64,000 nucleotides of DNA from Congeria kusceri. Its lineage: Eukaryota; Mollusca; Bivalvia; Myida; Dreissenidae. The stretch spans positions 84,011,951-84,075,950 of the forward strand of contig CM051027.1 in the NCBI GenBank assembly GCA_027627225.1. The letters are read 5' to 3'. Under the pieces are notes generated by a model. That model did no database searches. It was not told the origin of the DNA and was given only the letters and a program-made list of their open reading frames with translations. The position numbers and the translations under genes were made by a program. How positions within the stretch are numbered: the stretch's first letter is position 1; every line of letters starts with the position of its first letter. Below, one piece after another: positions 35,041 to 47,390 of this stretch.

Positions 35041-38000
35041 CTGGCTCGATATTCGCACCCGCTCCATATTCGCGTTTAATGTTTGAATGTGGATGTCAGA
35101 ACTGGCTAGATATTTGCAGCAGCTCGATATTCGCGTTTAATATGTCGATGTCAGAGAGGGCTCGATATTCGCACCAGATCGATATTCGCGTTTAATGTTT
35201 GAATGTCGATGTCAGTGCTCGCTCGATATTGAAACCAGCTCGATATTCGCGTTTAATGTTTGAATGTCTATGTCAGAGCTGGCTCGATATTCGCACCAGC
35301 TCGATTTTCGCGTTTACTGTTTGAAAGTCGATGTCAGAGCTGGCTCGATATTGGCACCAGCTCGATATTCGCGTTGAATGTTTGAATGTCGATGTCAGAG
35401 CTATCTCGATATTCGAACCAGCTCTATATTCGCGTTGAAGGTTGAATGTCGATCTCAGAGCTGGCTCGAATAAATATTCGCACCAGCTCGATATTCGTGT
35501 TGAATGCTTGAATGTCTATATCAGAGCTGGCTCGATATTTCCAACAGCTCCATATTCGCGTTGAATGTTTGAATGTCGAACTCAGAGTTGGCTCGATATT
35601 CGCATCAGCTCCATATTCGCGTTTAATGTTTGAATGTCGATCTCAGAGCTGGCTCGATATTCGCACCAGCTCGATATTCGCGTTTAATATTTGAATGTCG
35701 ATCTCAGAGCTGGCTCGATATTAGCACCAGCTCCATATTGGCGTTTAATGTTTCAATGTCGAACTCAGAGCTGGCTCGATATTCGCACCAGCTCGATATT
35801 CGTGTTTTATGTTTGAATGTCGTTGTCTGAGCTAGCTCGATATAAGCATCAGTTCGATATTCGCGTTGAATGATTGAATGTCGATCTCAGAGCTAGCTCG
35901 ATATTCACACCAGCTCGATATTCGCGTTTGATGTTTGAATGTCGATGTCAGCGCTGGCTCGATATTCGCACCAGCTCGATATTCGCGTTGAAGGTTTGAA
36001 TGTCGATGTCAGAACTGGCTCGATATGCGCACCAGCTCGCGTTGAATGTTCGAATGTCTAACTCTAGCTGGCTTGATATTCGCACCAGCTCGATATTCGC
36101 GTGTAATGTTTGAATGTCGATGTCAGAGCTGGCTCGATAATCGCACCTGCTCGATATTTGCGTTGAATGTTTGAATGTCGATGTCAGAGCTGGCTCGATA
36201 TTAACACCAGCTCGATATTCGCGTTGAACTTTTGAATGTCGATCTCAGAACTCGCTCGATATTCGCACCAACTCGATATTCGTGTTGAATGTTTGAATGT
36301 CGATGTCAGAGCTGGCTCGATATTCGCACCAGCTCGATATTCGCGTTTAATGTTTGAATGTCGATCTCAGAGCTGGCTCGATATTCGCACCAGCTCGATA
36401 TTCGCGTTTAATGTTTGAATGTCGAAGTCATAGCTGGCTCGATATTCGCACCAGCTCGATATTCGCGTTCAATGTTTGAATGTCGATGTCAGAGCTGCAT
36501 CGATATTCGCAGCAGCTCCATATTCGCGTTAAATGTTTGAATGTCGATGTCAAAGCTGGCTCGATATTCGCATCAGCTCCTTATTCGCGTTGAATGTTTG
36601 AATGTCGATCTCAGAGCTGGTTTGATATTCGCACCAACTCGATATTCGCGTTTAATGTTTGAATGTCGATGTCAGAACTAGCGCGATATTCGCACCAGCT
36701 CGATATTCGAGTTGAATGTTTGAATGTCGATGTCAGAGCTGGCTCGATATTCGCACCAGCTCCATATTCGAGTTAAATGTTTGAATGTCGATGTCAGAGC
36801 TGGCTCGATATTCGCATCAGCTCCTTATTCGCGTTGAATGTTTGAATGTCGATCTCAGAACTTGCTCGATATTAGCACCAGCTCGATATTCGCGTTTAAT
36901 GTTTGAATATCGATGTCTGAGCTGACTCGATATTCGCACCAGCTCGATATTAGCGTTTAATGTTTGAATGTCGATGTCAGAGCTATCTCGATATTCGCAC
37001 CATCTCGATGTTCGCTTTTAATGTTTGAATGTCGATCTCATAGCTAACTCGATATTCGCACCAGCTCGATATTCGCGTTGAATGTTTGAATGCCGATCTT
37101 AGAGCTAGCTCGATATTCGCACCAGCTCCATATTCGCGTTGAATTTTTGAATGTCGATCTCAGAGCAGGCTCGATATTCGCACCAGCTCCATATTCGCGT
37201 TAAATGTTTGAATGTCGAACTCACAGTTGTCTCGATATTCGCACCAGCTCGATATTCGCGTTTAATGTTTGAATGTCGATGTCAGAGCTGGCTCGATATT
37301 CGCACCAGCTCGATATTCGCGTTAAATGTTTGAATGTCGAACTCACAGTTGTCTCGATATTCGCACCAGCTCGATATTCGCGTTTAATGTTTGAATGTCG
37401 ATGTCAGAGCTGGCTCGATATTCGCATCAGCTCCTTATTCGCGTTGAATGTTTGAATGTCGATGCCAGAGCTATCTCCATATTCGCACCAGCTCTATGTT
37501 CGCTTTTAATGTTTGAATGTCGATCTCATAGCTAACTCGATATTCGCACCAGCTCGATATTCGCGTTGAATGTTTGAATGTCGATCTTAGAGCTAGCTCG
37601 ATATTCGCACCACCTCGATATTCGCGTTGAATGTTTGAATATCGATGTCAGAGCTGGCTCGATATTCGCACCAGCTCGATATTCGCGTTGAATGTTTGAA
37701 TGTCGATCTCAGAGCTGGCTCGATATTCGCACCAGCTCGATATTCGCGTTGAATTTTTGAATGTCGATCTCAGAGCTGGCTTGATATTCGCACCAGCTCC
37801 ATATTCGCGTTAAATATTTGAATGTCGAACTCAGAGCTGGCTCGATATTCGCACCAGCTCGATATTCGCGTTTAATGTTTGAATGTCGATCTCAGATCTG
37901 GCTCGATATTCGCACCAGCTCGATATTCGCGTTTAATGTTTGAATGTCGAAGTCAGAGCTGGCTCGATATTCGCTCCAGCTCGATATTCGCGTTGAATGT

Positions 38001-39913
38001 TTCAATGTCGATGTCAGAGCTGTATCGATATTCGCATCAGCTCCATATTCGCGTTAAATGTTTGAATGTCGATGTCAGAGCTTTCTCGATATTTGAATGA
38101 GCTCCTTATTCGCGTTGAATGTTTGAATGTCGAACTCAGAGCTGGCTCGATATTCGCACTAGCAAGATATTCGCGTTTAATGTTTGAATGTCGATCTCAG
38201 AGCTGGCTCGATATTCGCACCAGCTCGATATTCGCGTTTTATGTTTGAATATCGATGTCAGAGCTGGCTCGATATTCGCACCAGCTCGATATTCGCGTTT
38301 AATGTTTGAATGTCGATGTCAGAGCTATCTCCATATTCGCACCAGCTCGATATTCGCTTTTAATGTTTGAATGTCGATCTGATAGCTAACTCGATATTCG
38401 CACCAGCTCTATATTCGCGTTTAATGTTTGAATGTCGATCTTAGAGCTAGCTCGATATTCGCACCAGCTCGATATTCGCCTTTAATATTTGAATGTCGAT
38501 CTCAGAGCTAGCTCGATATTCGCACCAGCTCGATATTCGCGTTTAATGTTTGAATGTCGATGTCAGAGCTAGCTCGATATTCGCTTCAGATCGATATTCG
38601 CGTTTAATGTTTGAATGTCGATCTCAGAGCTAGCTCGATATTCGCACCAGCTCGATATTCGCGTTTAATGTTTGAATGTCGATGTCAGAGCTGGCTCGAT
38701 ATTAGCACCGGCTCGATATTCGCGTTTAATGCGTCGATGTCAGAGCTGGCTCGATATTCGCACCAGCTCGATATTCGCGTTTAATGTTTGAATGTCGATT
38801 TCAGACCTGACGCGATATTGACACCAGCTCGATATTCGCGTTTAATGTTTGAATGTCAATGTCGGAGCTGACTCGATATTGGCACCAGCTCGATATTCGC
38901 GTTTAATGTTTTAATGTCGATCTCAGAGCTGGCTCGATATTGGCACCAGCTCGATATTCGCGTTGAATGTTGAATGTCGATCTCAAAGCTGACTCGATAT
39001 TGGCACCAGTTCAATATCCGCGTTTAATGTTTGAATGTGGATCTCAGAGCTTGCTCGATATTCGCGTTTAATGTTTGAATGTCGATGTCAGAGCAGGCGC
39101 GATATTCGCACCAGCTCGATATTCGCTTTTAATGTTTGAATGTCGATGTCAGAGCTGGCTCGATATTAGCACCAGCTTGATATTCGCGTTTATTGTTTGA
39201 ATGTGGATGTCAGAGCTGGCTCGATATTCGCACCAGCTCGATATTCGCATTGAATGTTTGAATGTCGATGTCAGAGCTGGCTCGATATTCGCACCAGCTC
39301 GATATTCGCGTTGAATATTTGAATGTCGATCTCAGAGCTGGCTCGATATTCGCACCAGCTCGATATTCGCGTTTAATATTTGAATGTCGATGTCAGTGCT
39401 AGCTCGACGTTCGCACCTGCTCGATATCCGCGTTTAATGTTTGAATGTCGATGTCAGAGCTGGCTCGATATTAGCACCAGCTCGATATTCGCGTTTATTG
39501 TTTGAATGTGGATGTCAGAGCTGGCTCGATATTCGCACCAGCTCGATATTCGCATTGAATGTTTGAATGTCGATGTCAGAGCTGGCTCGATATTCGCACC
39601 AGCTCGATATTCGCGTTGAATATTTGAATGTCGATCTCAGAGCTGGCTCGATATTCGCACCAGCTCGATATTCGCGTTTAATATTTGAATGTCGATGTCA
39701 GTGCTAGCTCGACGTTCGCACCTGCTCGATATCCACGTTTAATGTTTGAATGTCGATGTCAGAGCTGGCTCGATAATAGCACCAGCTCGATATTCGCGTT
39801 TAATGTTTGAATGTCGATGTCAGAGCTGGCTCGATATTCGCACCAACTCGATATCCGCGTTGAATGTTTAAATGTTGATCTCAGAGCTGGCTCGATATTC
39901 GCACCAGCTCGAT
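35023..39913 (-). repeat. 61 bp satellite array A, right (reverse) arm
   Basis: About 80 monomers of the same satellite in reverse orientation. Monomer variants mirror those of the left arm: the block at 29200-29504 matches 38066-38370, and the start of the left arm at 28.65 kb matches about 38.85 kb. A 305 bp (five-monomer) unit is duplicated at 39.15-39.76 kb. The array ends near CAGCTCGATTTTGGAATTTC. Confidence 0.97.
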
Positions 39914-40238
39914 TTTGGAATTTCGATCTTCGATTTTCGATGTCATTGCCAACTTCACACACCTTAAATTCTGTTTATTATTGCAGTGCATTGTCCTTTG
40001 AACGAACGCTAGCACTCGCTGAATGATGTTGAGGAATCGAGGTTTATATGGACTCGACAAAGTTCTCAATCATACATAATCAATTACTAGAAAGCTATTT
40101 TAAAGACGTTAAATATAATGTATAGCTCGTTAACGTGAGGTGATATGGCAAACAAAAAAACTATCACTAACCGATATCGTCGCATGAGTATATTCACAGA
40201 GAGTGCTATGTTATCAGTAAAATAACCAAAGAATTAAG
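39914..40238 (+). repeat. Start of paralogous block Q1
   Basis: TAGCACTCGCTGAATGAT and GCTCGTTAACGTGAGGTGA occur here and near 54800-54935 and 62910-63045. The 62.8 kb copy is nearly identical and the 54.8 kb copy is clearly diverged. Confidence 0.9.
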
Positions 40239-42406
40239 GGTGAACGGCCATGTTTTGACATACTATTGATATTTTGTAGATAAAAGTCAGTAGATTACAA
40301 TGTTGCTTATGTAAAATTTTAAAATCATTAGTTTGATGCTTAAAAGGATGATTTTGTTCGTCGGCAATTTCCGTACGCCGCTCGGTAATTTCCGCCGCCA
40401 TTTTCTTGATGACGTAGTTAAATCCCAACGCTCCATTAATAAGATAGGTCACCATTATTACTTACTCATTTTCTCTAACAAAAATTGGCATTTCAACAAT
40501 TCTTTTATGACAATATTTTGTTTTTAGGTATTGTACGTCGTTGTGCGTGCGTTTAATATGTCACAACAGCTATTTAAATGAATTTTATCGTATTTAAACA
40601 ACGTCTTGCGGGACGAGTAAATGACAATTAGCACATGCATCATTTATAAGTAGATTATGCCAAATTGTATTACTTACCTTTTCGTTGATCGTCAATCTAG
40701 CTTATCCATAATTATTTTGATTCTTTTATATTTCCATACAGGTATAATAATAAAGAAGTAATATTTAAAATAGAAAACTACCATCACTTTTCAGACAGTT
40801 CACAAACGTATGTTTGGTAGTTAATCCTCTTAGTTGTTTATGTTGCTCATTTATATTAATTTTTTATAAACCGATTGTTATTTAAACGTTGCATTTTTGA
40901 CTTTCGAATATTTTCAAGATGTCAGTTTTTACAGTCGATGTGTCATCATGCCTTGAATGAATGGCAGTTTGTATACGACCCCTTATTATGTCATGTGACA
41001 AACAGGATGTTGTATTCATGATTGGATACCTCTCTTACAAATGTGTGAGAACGCTTTCACAGTTTGCTAAGTGTAATGACTATAATTATTAGCATCAACA
41101 AAAGAAATATGTACGTGCAGTGAAAGTTTATGAATGTGAAGTATTTATGTGTCTTTTTCAATTTGTCATGCAGTTTTACTAAAAAAACATATCCATTTTA
41201 TAATGTTTCACATAGAAAAAGCATATGCATGTGATATGCTAACACAATTTATGTATTGTTTTATTTTTCCGCGTTACTCTACTTCTCAAAAATACTTGCA
41301 TGCTGCAGATTATCCTAATATTGTTTACAATATATGTTCAGTATATCTACAATCGGGATAGTGAAACATTTTTGGTATATATTATTTAATAAAGTCAATG
41401 TTTCAGCAACAGGCTGTATATTCATCGTCCTTTACAATCTTATACAATTTTATTAGACGGGCTTCTTATGTAGCCATAAATCTAAATTATCTACACCATT
41501 TGTATTGAAATAATTCAGTAATAGGGCTTTGAAGAACATTAGAACACTATATGAAAAATGCTGTTGTTTTTTATTATCTTTTGACTACGTTTACAACAAA
41601 ACGCTGCATTTATTTTTCTTTCTTACTGTTTGATTATAGTTGAATTTAAATTGCCAATGCATAAGGCTGAACTACTGCAACAAATCAGATTACGACTAAG
41701 TAAAGTATAATTATGATTCGTAAACCTATAAACCAATCAGAAATCAGGATTTGCCATGCCCACAACTTGTCAAACCTTCATATTACTTTTGACACGTTAT
41801 TGCGTAGGAATACACAGGATATTGTCATCGTTGTTTGTTGGGGCCATAAAGTTTATGATCTCGGTTGTGGTGACAGCAGGAAGCCCATACTACTAAGGAT
41901 CCATTTACATTGATCTCAAAGATAAAATATTGTTATCATTTGTCTAGTACTGATAACTTGATAACACAAAGTGGTACTAAGTAAACGATCCTTATAGCAG
42001 ATGTCTAAGACGAAGAAAGTAAGGACTATGTGTAGTCTATTTTTATCAAATGTTGCCAAATACTTACATTAGAATATGTTTTTATAGCCTACATTTATCT
42101 GACACATCCTACTTAATATAAAGTATGTCTTAGGTTATTGTAACTTAATGAAATAACGCGAGTTTTGAAGTAATTTGTACAGTCTATACATAAAACGATT
42201 CACACGTTGGGAAGAATATACGTCCCTTCCGGTTTGAAACAAAATGGCGTATCGATAGAAATATGCGCAAAATCATGTTGTCTTTTATGCTATACTCGCT
42301 TATAAAAGCGTTATTTATGAAAACTGATACGAGAAGTTGATTTGTTATGGCTAAAACTATGTTTCTAAAGAATAAATAACATTTGTTAGAAGCGTGGCCT
42401 TTCAGC
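40239..42406. mobile_element. ~2.17 kb DNA-transposon-like insertion in block Q
   Basis: The left end GGTGAACGGCCATG and right end CGTGGCCTTTCAGC are near-perfect inverse repeats (11 of 14). ATTAAG (40233-40238) and ATTAAC (42407-42412) flank it. The paralog at 55038-55055 reads ATTAAGTCATATATTTGG, an unoccupied site. The Q3 copy has the insertion too (from 63142). Inside, a minus-strand frame (40388-40234, MAAEITERRTEIADEQ...) recurs in Q3 with mostly amino-acid-changing differences, so it shows no sign of coding constraint. No transposase is recognised. Confidence 0.65.
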
Positions 42407-43279
42407 ATTAACTAATATATTTGGTTACGCTTTAATCAAATTGATATAAAATATATATTATTGGTACGCAAAGAACATACTGTTATGTCCGAAACACGAA
42501 GCTTTTCTTAATAAATTGCAGCACATAATTAAACACAATTTGACGTATTATAACGCAATACAAATAGACATTGTCTCTAAATAAACGTTTTCTGAATGTA
42601 ATTAATAATGGCAATGGACAATATTTCATGCAGCCACATTTTCACGATGTTAAAACGTGTGTGATCATCATATTCGGTGTTTACAATTATTTTAATTTGC
42701 ATTCGCCTTGTCGTTAAGAAAAAATGTATTGTGTTTAGACATTAAAGTTACCTATGATTACAGTTAGACAAATATGCCTTTGTAAGGTACTCGTATTAAG
42801 GATTACACTCCGTGTATACGTATGTGTTGCATACATCGGTAATGACATATTTAATATGTGATATCCAATTCATTGTGATTCCATTAATAAATGAACGAAG
42901 GAGAAATAAATAGTTACTGACGTCATAACAAGTGAAAGGATAATGTGATGCAAACCGATATCATATTTATTTGTAAACCACTAGCCTTCAGAAACGTGCA
43001 AGCTGTTGTAATACATCTTGCTCTGAGACATAGAGAATGACAGGTTACAACCTGGTCTTGTGTAATACACCAGATGAGCATTGAATAATATAACGGCGAG
43101 TGTAAAATATCATGCGAGGCTTAGAATAATAGATAAATGAACATATGTGATGTGTGATGTGTGTACTATTAGTAATAACAGTTCATGTACATGTATCATT
43201 AAAAACGCAAATACTTATTAAGCGATTTTCCAGTCAACTTTTCGAAATCAATAAAGACGGAATTTTATGGTAGTCAATT

Positions 43280-43399
43280 GTTCCAAGAGTATGTATTTAG
43301 TCGATTGGCTTGCGTGATGACGTATCACACGAGAGGCGGAGCCTCGAATGTGATACGAAATAACGCAAGCCACGAGACTTAATACATACTCATGGAACT
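43280..43399. repeat. Long imperfect palindrome, fold-back MITE-like
   Basis: The arms GTTCCAAGAGTATGTATT / AATACATACTCATGGAAC and GGCTTGCGT / ACGCAAGCC, and the core GTATCACACGAG-GCGGAGC-CTCG..TGTGATAC, pair across ~120 bp. No target duplication is obvious. Confidence 0.75.
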
Positions 43400-43965
43400 A
43401 TTAATTAGCGTAATATTCCTTTAATTATATACCACTCTACACTTCAAATGTGCATTTACCTTATTTTATTTATTTTTTAAAACTACAATGATGACTTAAA
43501 TGGTTTGCCGTATTTTTATTTCGTATGATGCGTAAGAATAATATTTATTACGCCTCATGCAAACAAACGAGAAACGAAATGGCATTAGTATTCATGAACT
43601 CTAAACTTTTGTGGATTTAGCAACATTAAAAATTGCTGTCATTTTCTGTTGTTATGCGAAGTCTCTTATGTTTCTGTGTTGGGGATTTGGCACAGTAGTT
43701 CTTGATAGTAAGACTGCAACGGAACAATGGAAATTTTAAGGATTTGTGAGGATTAAATAGTATATGGCGGCGTTCGTAGTGGTCGTGTTGCAGGTCAGAA
43801 GTTGAACAGTCAAATGCTGATGCCGTAAAGGTTGGTTGAAAACTCAGTTTAACTTGTCGGTCGTGAATTTCGGAGACATTGTAGATGACATTCGATTTGG
43901 CGTCCGCATTTAACGTGACGCGTTAGTTTAGCGCCAGGTATTATTATATTTGCTTACACAACTCT

Positions 43966-44043
43966 ATGATGACGTCATTGACAAGTAGTCCAGCTAGTGT
44001 GGTAATGATGACGTCATTGAAAAGTAGTCCAGCTAGTGTGGTA
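43966..44043. repeat. 39 bp tandem duplication containing TGACGTCA
   Basis: ATGATGACGTCATTGA(C/A)AAG starts at 43966 and 44005 with a single mismatch. Each copy has the palindrome TGACGTCA, a CRE-like sequence. No adjacent gene is seen, so a regulatory role is unsupported. Confidence 0.85.
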
Positions 44044-44520
44044 ATACGGGATCGGAAAAATAGCGTGTAGCATAATACGGGATTTTTTTTCTGTCGACAT
44101 GTATTACACCGATTGATAAAGCATGTATTTTGTTAAGATTTTAACAGGTATATAATAACTATAATTATCATACCACGGTTTTCTAAAAATACATCAAACA
44201 ATCTGGCATATTTTTATAAACATTGACTGATATAGATGTTAGCCTCCTGGCATAACAAAATATATAAGGGATCTGTATATCGGACTGTACTCCGTATATA
44301 TGGTGGTATGATAAAATAAAAACAACTGCACTTCTAAATTATAGTATAATTTATTCAGAATAGCACGTTATAAACATATCCAACGTCATATTGAGATGCG
44401 CACTGTGTTCGATGCTGCACAGTGTCACCAGTACATATTAGGTAAACACCATCAGTGAGAATCAAGCTGTCAATTTGAGACAAACGAGGAACGCATTATG
44501 TCCTGTGAAAATTGAATGAT

Positions 44521-45362
44521 AGAACAGAACAGAACAGAATATTTTATTCAGTTACTTGAACATATATACATGTTCCTCATAACATGATCCAATGCATAAC
44601 AATTATAAACACATGACAACGTATAATATATGTACATATATACACACTTTATAACAGAAGAATTTTAACAAACACGTAGTTAATAATTCAATAGTTCTAT
44701 ATGAATATCAAACAGTAGATATATAGTAAATTACAACGTAGTTTATAAACAAGATTCACTCCCCGAGGAGGGACTTATAAGTTATAGACGAAAAAGTACG
44801 AAAGAAGAATGACAAATTTGTACAAAAGAAAACAACAAATGAGTAGTTATTGGACGAAATTGATCATAATTTTTCGTCTGTTAAAAGCATGGTATATATA
44901 TTTACAAAGGTTTAATATAGTTTTATAGCTTTTAGATTTAAATAAATTTATAAATTTGACCATACTGGGCTTAGTATAATAATATTTACTAATATATTTT
45001 TTACGAATATCTATATACAGTGGGCAGATACATATAAAATGGTACTCGTCCTCAATATCATTTTTATTACAAAAAGTACAATATCTGTTACAATGTTCGA
45101 TTCTGTTATTACCATGACGTCCTGTTTCGATTTTTAATTTGTGAGATGACAATCTCAATTTGGATAATACAATGCGATATCTTAGTGGAACTTTATCAAG
45201 GTAACATTCAAATTCATAGTCAGTTTTAAACAATTTATACGTGCACATAGATCTACTAATATTTATGGCTGTATACCACGATTGTTTGAATTGATCGTGT
45301 AGTCTTTGTTTAAATTCTATATGGAAACTTTTCTCGTTAACTGAATGCGGTGTAATCCAAAC
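44521..45362 (-). mobile_element. 5'-truncated LINE 3' fragment
   Basis: On the minus strand the coding part begins EKSFHIEFKQRLHDQFKQSW (about 45330) and continues through 45248-44847. It contains YRIVLSKLRLSSHKLKIETG, a C-x2-C...EDEYHFICICPLY zinc-knuckle motif and a final YIYHAFNRRKIM. The 3' end has a (TTCTG)n-type tail at 44521-44540. The paralogous site at 57150-57165 reads GAATGATGTTACGATTG straight through, so this is an insertion in Q1. The target duplication is too short or too degraded to define. Confidence 0.85.
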
Positions 45363-46080
45363 GATGTTACGATTGTGTCTGCACGAGTCTGAGATTTTTT
45401 TGACGCTGGATATATAGCCAATCGGTACCCGTAATAAATGGTTTATCTCGGTCCTTGAAACATGGACTGTCCATCATTTTCTAATGTGCTTTTCGTGAAA
45501 AAAATGGCAACTCGCCATTTGACAAACAAGTGGTGTACTTCAAAACCTGCGAACGAATGGAAATAGAAAACAACGTGACCAATATTCAATGTAAATAGCT
45601 CCGATATTTATATTTTAGGAGAGCGGTTATGACATTAAAGAAGGTCAACACAGTAACTTATATAATGCAAGTGTCTATAAATAACCGAGAATGTACGAGA
45701 ATCAAATGTCTAATCACGATCTTTTCCTATTCCTCTCCATTCACAAAACACGTAGATTCTTATATTCATAAACGTTCAAGTTGCAATGAACATTAAAACA
45801 TGGATTCAATTCAACTATTTAATTGTTAATTAATTTATAGGTGCTTGAGTACCAACGACATGACGCAAAGTTTCAAAGTCTTGACATTAAACCACAAAAG
45901 TTTTTTATAATGATTTTGAAAGTAAACAGTATATGTACGCGACATAAAAGATGAGTCATTATAACACAGGAACAGTGTGCCCATGTGCGTATTTTGATAT
46001 GAAATATACAATGTTTAAAAAAAACTTGCATCATTTTCATGTAAACGTAAATTAATTCAAGAAAGTAGCATATGTCAAGA
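45363..46080 (+). repeat. End of block Q1 and spacer before block P2
   Basis: ATGTTACGATTGTGTCTGC through GGTTTATCTCGGTCCTTG and AACTCGCCATTTGACAAACA matches 57158-57330. Beyond about 45.6 kb no copy or gene is seen. Confidence 0.65.
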
Positions 46081-46904
46081 ACATGGTGTTAGTCTGTTTT
46101 TAACCCAACCTTATTGCCATTTGACTTCAGACACATTTAACTTTAAATCGTCATAATTTACAAATTGGAATATACGGCAATTACGACAATGATATTTGGA
46201 CCGAAAGAAAGGATTACATGGACTGGCAATTGGAAGCAGATGTGTTCGCTAGCGACAATGCAAATACAATACAAGTGGGAGATAATTCTTCTGATGTATG
46301 ACGGTGTAAGACTTTTAAAACGAATAGTTGGCCCGGAAGAGGACACGTATACTAAAACGTATTATTGTTTTTGGAAATACTTCTAATCTTTGTAACACAC
46401 GAATATCTTGAACTAAAATAATAATGCAGCATATACTGTGGCCAGAATTCTGAAATCATCTAAAATATTGGTACACATTATGGTACCCTATTTGCGTAGT
46501 TTCTTTATAACATGGTTGATTTCTTATCATAAATAACATGTCATATATCGGAAATCACTGTCTAGTGTAGTGTGATTGATAAAAAGCGAGACTTTTAACA
46601 AGCATATACTAACACAATAGTTATCAGTTACAATTTAGAATTATCACGTATTAAATGTTTGTTGCTTGATTATAATTAGAATCAAATGCAGAATACACGC
46701 CTATCTGAGCATATGTATTTGATGTAACATATTACATAAAAAATGTGTTCCATTACGAAATTGCACATTGTATTTAATCAACAACTAAAATATGTCTATA
46801 TATATATATATATATGCAAAATATCAAGTTATGTTTTGGCGTTCTGTTCCACTGCGACCACTTTAGTGCGAGAATTTCAGTATTATATAAATGTGAACTT
46901 GATA
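46081..46904 (+). repeat. Block P2, left part, not interrupted by the LINE
   Basis: It shares GGACCGAAAGAAAGGATTAC, TGGCAATTGGAAGCAGATG and GACGGTGTAAGACTT-like phrases with 20.9-21.5 kb. It then continues without a break into sequence that in P1 lies after the LINE (26.3 kb). A (TA)n run is at about 46797-46814. Confidence 0.8.
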
Positions 46905-47137
46905 TAGTTTAGTCACATGTATAATTTTTTCTATATGCGTTTATATTCATTTAACAAATGGATATAAAAAAAAAAATTGAAATTGTTGCATGTATGTGTT
47001 TTTATCGGAATCTAGTATCATTCAAGATATTGTGTACTTTATTGTTACCCACAGGGCATAACCCCAGCTACGATTCCATTTTTCTACAATAACTTATATC
47101 ATTAATAAAACGTACTAACCTTTGGAATAAAGACAAT
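46905..47137 (-). repeat. P-block segment in inverted orientation
   Basis: TCGGAATCTAGTATCATTCA and GATATTGTGTACTTTATTGT, followed by ACCCACAGGGCATAACC, are the reverse complement of 27.09-27.26 kb. The other end of the inverted segment is at 53345-53445, matching the reverse of 26.87-26.95 kb. Confidence 0.8.
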
Positions 47138-47149
47138 ATAGCATTATAG

Positions 47150-47345
47150 TTTAGATGCCAGAAGGGGTAACCTAACTTTGAAGTACACACACAATGTTTT
47201 GGTATCAAAATGTTCAGAAAGATGTCCTCTCTAAGAATCTGTTGTATGACACTTTGCCACCCTTGAGCATTTTTAAATAATCCAAGATGGCCACCAAGAT
47301 GGCCACCAAGATGGCCACCAAGATGGCCACCTACAATTATAAATC
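47150..47345. repeat. Left inverted repeat of the 6.2 kb insertion
   Basis: It pairs with 53150-53330 in inverse orientation, with conserved stretches such as CCTAACTTTG(A/G)AGTACACAC and ACAATGTTTTGGTATCAAAA. It includes four copies of AAGATGGCCACC (47284-47331). Confidence 0.75.
47284..47331. repeat. 12 bp minisatellite AAGATGGCCACC, four copies
   Basis: Perfect tandem copies start at 47284, 47296, 47308 and 47320. AAGATGGC is also the core of YY1-type sites, but nothing here shows regulation. Confidence 0.95.
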
Positions 47346-47390
47346 GGTTTATGTCGAGACATATATTGAAAATGCAGGAAGCGGACCATA

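Larger units (their letters stand above)
42407..44520 (+). repeat. Block Q1, middle part
   Basis: Homology with 55.05-57.15 kb is patchy. TTTGGTTACGCTTTA and ACACGAAGCTTTTCTTAA are shared at the start. GAGATGCGCACT and GATGCTGCACAGTGTCAC are shared at the end (44393-44430 and 57040-57070). No gene is supported. Confidence 0.6.

Noticed and set aside
28650..39913. Dozens of 60-residue ORFs with MSMSELARYSHQL...-type proteins
   Set aside because: They are exactly 183 bp (three 61 bp monomers), occur in every unit and mirror the satellite variants. They are a periodicity artefact, not a protein family.
40234..40455. Conserved small protein MAAEITERRTEIADEQ... present in Q1 and Q3
   Set aside because: The two copies differ mainly at amino-acid-changing positions and are absent from Q2. 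It lies inside a transposon-like insert.
43966..44043. Paired CRE sites as a promoter
   Set aside because: Simple tandem duplication with no adjacent coding start.
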